Below are positions 61,645 through 64,000 of a DNA stretch of 64,000 nt, piece after piece. The notes under the pieces are model-generated. The model was not told where the DNA came from and did no database searches. It saw only the letters and a list, made by a program, of their open reading frames with translations. Numbering within the stretch: position 1 is the stretch's first letter; every line of letters starts with the position of its first letter. The translations under genes and the position numbers were made by a program. This DNA comes from an uncultured Clostridia bacterium (GTDB taxonomy: Bacteria > Bacillota > Clostridia > Christensenellales > Borkfalkiaceae): contig CAKVPH010000008.1 in NCBI GenBank assembly GCA_934796775.1, positions 1 to 64,000 of the forward strand, written 5' to 3'.

Positions 61645-62187
61645 TTATTCTGGCGTTTTGTTTTTATTTTTTTGAGCTTTTAACTTTTCGTAAGCCTTAA
61701 TAAAAACAGAACAAATAAAATCAACGTCTTTTGAAGATGCGCCTTCTTTAAGGTTCGATTTAATCAGATCGCTTATGCGTATTGTTTTTAATTCGCCCGA
61801 ATAAGCCTTTGATTTAAAGTCGTTTAAAATTGATTGAGTAACTACCGAAACGTTATCGTCTTTTACCACGTTTTTCAAAAGACTTTTCATAAGTTCTTTA
61901 AGTTCTTCTTCGCTTGTGGATGAAAAGCCTCCCGCAAACGCATATAGAACGGTAGCAAGTCCGCCCGCGGTAAAACTTTTTGAAACTGTTTCGTTAAATG
62001 GCAGTTTGCCCATAGCCGCCAAAACGCAGTAAACGGCAAACGACAGGCAAAACGGTAGCAACTGATTGAGTTTTTCCGGCGGCGAAAATTTCTTTTTTAT
62101 TATGTACAAAATAAAAAATACGCTTATTGCCGTAGCTACGCAATCAACGCTGTATTTTGAAAGTAGTGTTATTATCTCTATTTGCAT
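61645..62187 (-). CDS. Unknown small membrane protein
   Basis: The 180-residue product has three hydrophobic segments (about 13-30, 43-60, 72-88) followed by a soluble helical tail (about 95-180; LKELMKSLLKNVVKDDN, ISDLIKSNLKEGASSKDVDF). The layout recalls phage-holin-like or toxin-like proteins, but there is no motif to support a name. It follows a short ORF on the same strand that overlaps it by 44 bases. Confidence 0.5.
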   Translation of the reverse strand: MQIEIITLLSKYSVDCVATAISVFFILYIIKKKFSPPEKLNQLLPFCLSFAVYCVLAAMGKLPFNETVSKSFTAGGLATVLYAFAGGFSSTSEEELKELMKSLLKNVVKDDNVSVVTQSILNDFKSKAYSGELKTIRISDLIKSNLKEGASSKDVDFICSVFIKAYEKLKAQKNKNKTPE

Positions 62188-62308
62188 TGTTATCTTTCTC
62201 CTTAAAGGAGAAAAAAGTATTTAAAAAAGCTTGTTTATCGTCGTTTGTGGGTAATTCTTTTCGGTTACGGGGAAACCTGAAAACTAAATTGTAAAAAGCC
62301 TTTTTCAT
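62144..62308 (-). CDS. Small 54-residue ORF upstream of the membrane protein gene
   Basis: An ATG after AAGGGAG opens a 54-residue basic frame (MKKAFYNLVFRFPRNRKELP, then KQAFLNTFFSFKEKD). It overlaps the start of the next gene by 44 bases, so coupled translation is possible. The AAAGGAG of the downstream gene lies inside it. There is no similarity that I recognise. Confidence 0.4.
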   Translation of the reverse strand: MKKAFYNLVFRFPRNRKELPTNDDKQAFLNTFFSFKEKDNNANRDNNTTFKIQR

Positions 62309-62473
62309 CTTAGTTCTCCCTTTTATAAAAACGCAAAATCATTATATCGCAAAGATAAAAACAATAAAGACTTTTATGACAGAAACTAAAGTAAATTCAT
62401 TATAAAATGTTGAAATTAGTTTGTAAAATATGATATAATAAATATATTATAAAACCGTTTAATGAAGGTAAAT

Positions 62474-63019
62474 ATGATTGAGACTAAAAGGCTTATTTTA
62501 AGAAAGTGGAAGGATTCGGATGCTCAAAGTCTGTTTGAATATGCGAAAGATCCCGATGTAGGACCTATTGCCGGCTGGCCGCCGCACAAAAGCGTGCAAG
62601 AAAGTTCGGAAGTTATCAAAAACGTATTTAATAAGCAGGAATGCTATGCAATATGTGAAAAGGGAAGCGATAAAGCTATAGGCACGGTATCTTTAAAACT
62701 GAAAGGCGAAACGGATATGACCGATAAAGCCGACGAATGCGAACTCGGTTACTGGCTGGGAAAGCCGTTCTGGGGCAGAGGATATATGCCGGAAGCGGCA
62801 AACAGGCTTATGCAAAGAGGTTTTGAAGAACTTGGTATGCAAAAAATCTGGTGCGGGTATTATGAAGGCAATTTAAAATCAAAAAGAGTGCAGGAAAAGC
62901 TCGGTTTTGTATTTAAATATAAATCGTCTGTTTCTGTTCCTTTAATGCACGAAACAAGAACATGTTACACTAACGTAATTACAAAATCCGAGTGGAAAGA
63001 GAAAAATAAACTGATATAA
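62474..63019 (+). CDS. GNAT-family N-acetyltransferase (RimJ/RimL type)
   Basis: From the ATG after AAGGT the product is 181 residues with RimJ/RimL-like features (IETKRLILRKWKDSDAQSL, ELGYWLGKPFWGRGYMPEAA, KIWCGYYEGNLKSKRVQEKLGF). It acetylates a protein N-terminus or a small amine with acetyl-CoA. An ATG four codons upstream is less likely. Confidence 0.9.
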   Translation: MIETKRLILRKWKDSDAQSLFEYAKDPDVGPIAGWPPHKSVQESSEVIKNVFNKQECYAICEKGSDKAIGTVSLKLKGETDMTDKADECELGYWLGKPFWGRGYMPEAANRLMQRGFEELGMQKIWCGYYEGNLKSKRVQEKLGFVFKYKSSVSVPLMHETRTCYTNVITKSEWKEKNKLI

Positions 63020-63033
63020 GTAAAGCAAATAAT

Positions 63034-63068
63034 AAAGGCTGTCCTGCGTTTTGCAGGGCAGCCTTTTG
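63034..63068 (+). terminator. Intrinsic terminator
   Basis: AAAGGCTG and CAGCCTTT with CCTGC and GCAGG form a long stem with one bulge, ending in T residues. Confidence 0.85.
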
Positions 63069-63102
63069 ATATTTTATCAAAGTTTGAAAATTTTTCACAA
63101 AC

Positions 63103-63348
63103 TCATATTAAACTTATTAAGTGCAAAAGTCGCGCTATAAGTCGATTATCGCCACTTTTTTCGGCGTGTTGAATGTGCCGGTTATTGCGGCAGGCGGGTT
63201 CAAACGTAATGTTTGCCATAAAAACTGTTTTTTTAGGATCTGTCAGTGGGTTTAAATAAGAATTACCTATAAAATTTTGCATATGCAGTGTTTGGTTCAC
63301 ATAAGCCAAAAGCACGGCCATGGTTGTTTTTTTTTGACAAGCATTCAT
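63103..63348 (-). pseudogene. Truncated cupin (carboxymuconolactone-decarboxylase-associated) gene
   Basis: The frame FIGNSYLNPLTDP, MANITFEPACRNNRHIQHAEKSG matches the N-terminal part of small cupin proteins (usual pattern FEPGCRNNWHIHHA), with Trp to Arg and His to Gln changes at metal-site positions. The frame then runs straight into dispersed element copy E (GDNRLIARLLHL) and stops, so the rest of the cupin is missing. Confidence 0.65.
63124..63152 (-). repeat. Dispersed 29-nt intergenic element, copy E
   Basis: On the minus strand: GCGATAATCGACTTATAG followed by CGCGACTTTTG. It replaces the 3' part of a cupin gene. Confidence 0.85.
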
Positions 63349-63420
63349 TTTTCCTCTTGCATAATAAAACTTCTTTATATATGTTTTAAGCTTTTAAAAA
63401 AATCGATCTTGTTCTTAATA

Positions 63421-64000
63421 CTATTTTGTAAACGCTTTTTTTAAAAAATCAATTCGTTTTTCAATCGAACTTTTAACTATTTCCGCATTAAAGTTTATAT
63501 CGTAACCGTGAAAAGTTCCTTTATTGTCAATAAGAACTGCGTTTTTGCACTGAGGCGAAAGCGAATTAAATAGCGCAATGCCTTCGTCGTGCAGGCAGTC
63601 GTATTGCTCGGTTTCAATAAATAAATTGCAAAGCTCAGGTTTGTTTTTACGGTCTATCGGACTTGTAAATTCAGCTCCGTTTAAATACCATTTCCACATT
63701 TTTTTATTGCAAGCGGGATTCCATAACGGAACGTTTTTGTATTTAAGCATCGATTCTCTGTCTTTTCCGTCAACAACGGGATAGATAAGCATCAGTGCGA
63801 CGGGCTTTATTTTGTCATTGCCGTTAAGATTAAATGCGAGTTCGGTGGCAAGCAGTGCGCCTGCGCTGTCGCCGCCTATTGCTATTTTTGTAACGTCAAT
63901 ATTAAACTCGTCTGAATGTTCCGTAACGTAATTATAAACCTCCGTTACGCATTTTATAGCTGCCGGGTAAACGTTTTTTGGCAAAAGCGGATAATCTATG
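63421..64000 (-). CDS. Alpha/beta hydrolase (esterase/lipase, hydrolase-3 type), partial
   Basis: The frame continues past the window edge; at least 193 residues are seen. It starts within the IDYPLLPKNVYPAAIK segment (the YRLAPE-like region of the family), followed by IAIGGDSAGALLA with the nucleophile Ser, VDGKDRESML, TEQYDCLHDEG with the acid, and FHGYDI with the His. The N-terminal HGGG oxyanion part lies outside the window. It is probably a carboxylesterase. Confidence 0.85.
   Translation of the reverse strand, partial: IDYPLLPKNVYPAAIKCVTEVYNYVTEHSDEFNIDVTKIAIGGDSAGALLATELAFNLNGNDKIKPVALMLIYPVVDGKDRESMLKYKNVPLWNPACNKKMWKWYLNGAEFTSPIDRKNKPELCNLFIETEQYDCLHDEGIALFNSLSPQCKNAVLIDNKGTFHGYDINFNAEIVKSSIEKRIDFLKKAFTK

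Overview
The window looks like a chromosomal segment of an uncultivated anaerobic gut Clostridium-type Firmicute, perhaps Christensenellales-like; that placement is inference from style, not from a marker gene. Supporting signs are AGGAGG-type ribosome binding sites, sigma-A promoters with 16-17 bp spacers, a CIRCE operator, many lipoboxes, an iron-only hydrogenase regulator family protein (TM1266), and moderate-to-low GC throughout. No phage, conjugation, CRISPR or rRNA genes were seen.

Bases 1-18.9 kb and 34.7-50.2 kb hold three glycan-foraging loci of one design. Each has a sugar ABC importer (lipoprotein binding protein plus two permeases, no ATPase), one or two large secreted proteins with the same Cys/Gly-plus-membrane-helix-plus-basic C-terminus, and enzymes of one TIM-barrel-like family with an Asp-Glu-Pro motif (three lipoproteins, one cytoplasmic). 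Extra enzymes are a DUF4838 protein, a sialate-O-acetylesterase-like hydrolase, a six-hairpin glycosidase-like protein and a beta-helix lipoprotein. Two AraC regulators sit beside the loci. Strong hairpins without T-runs separate surface-protein genes from downstream transport genes. Galactokinase (60.4 kb) and class II aldolase (24.4 kb) are the central sugar enzymes seen.

Bases 19-34.7 kb are mixed chromosomal genes: a membrane protein, a small PII-like protein next to a CPA2 antiporter, a TetR gene whose start region carries a 40-bp tandem duplication, TIGR04076, alpha/beta hydrolase and TfoX-like genes, aldolase, a TM1266-family gene with a structured leader that resembles a tetrahydrofolate riboswitch, a NitT/TauT-type ABC transporter, MazF, Hsp20 under CIRCE control, and an exporter whose ATPase is fused to a YwaF-like membrane domain.

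Bases 50.3-57.5 kb look like an accessory block. It starts at tRNA-Pro(CGG), whose 3' end is repeated 313 bp downstream, and carries a seven-gene redox operon: three aldo/keto reductases, two flavodoxins, an ECF S component and DUF1893. Two of its members are lipoprotein versions of cytoplasmic neighbours. A divergent TetR gene and palindromic operators precede it. Iteron-like repeats lie at its far end.

Bases 57.6-64 kb hold acetyltransferases, DUF998, a TetR gene with its operator, galactokinase, an unknown membrane protein with a small upstream ORF, and a truncated esterase at the edge. A 29-nt element, not explained by genes, occurs five times between genes; two copies abut or truncate gene fragments.
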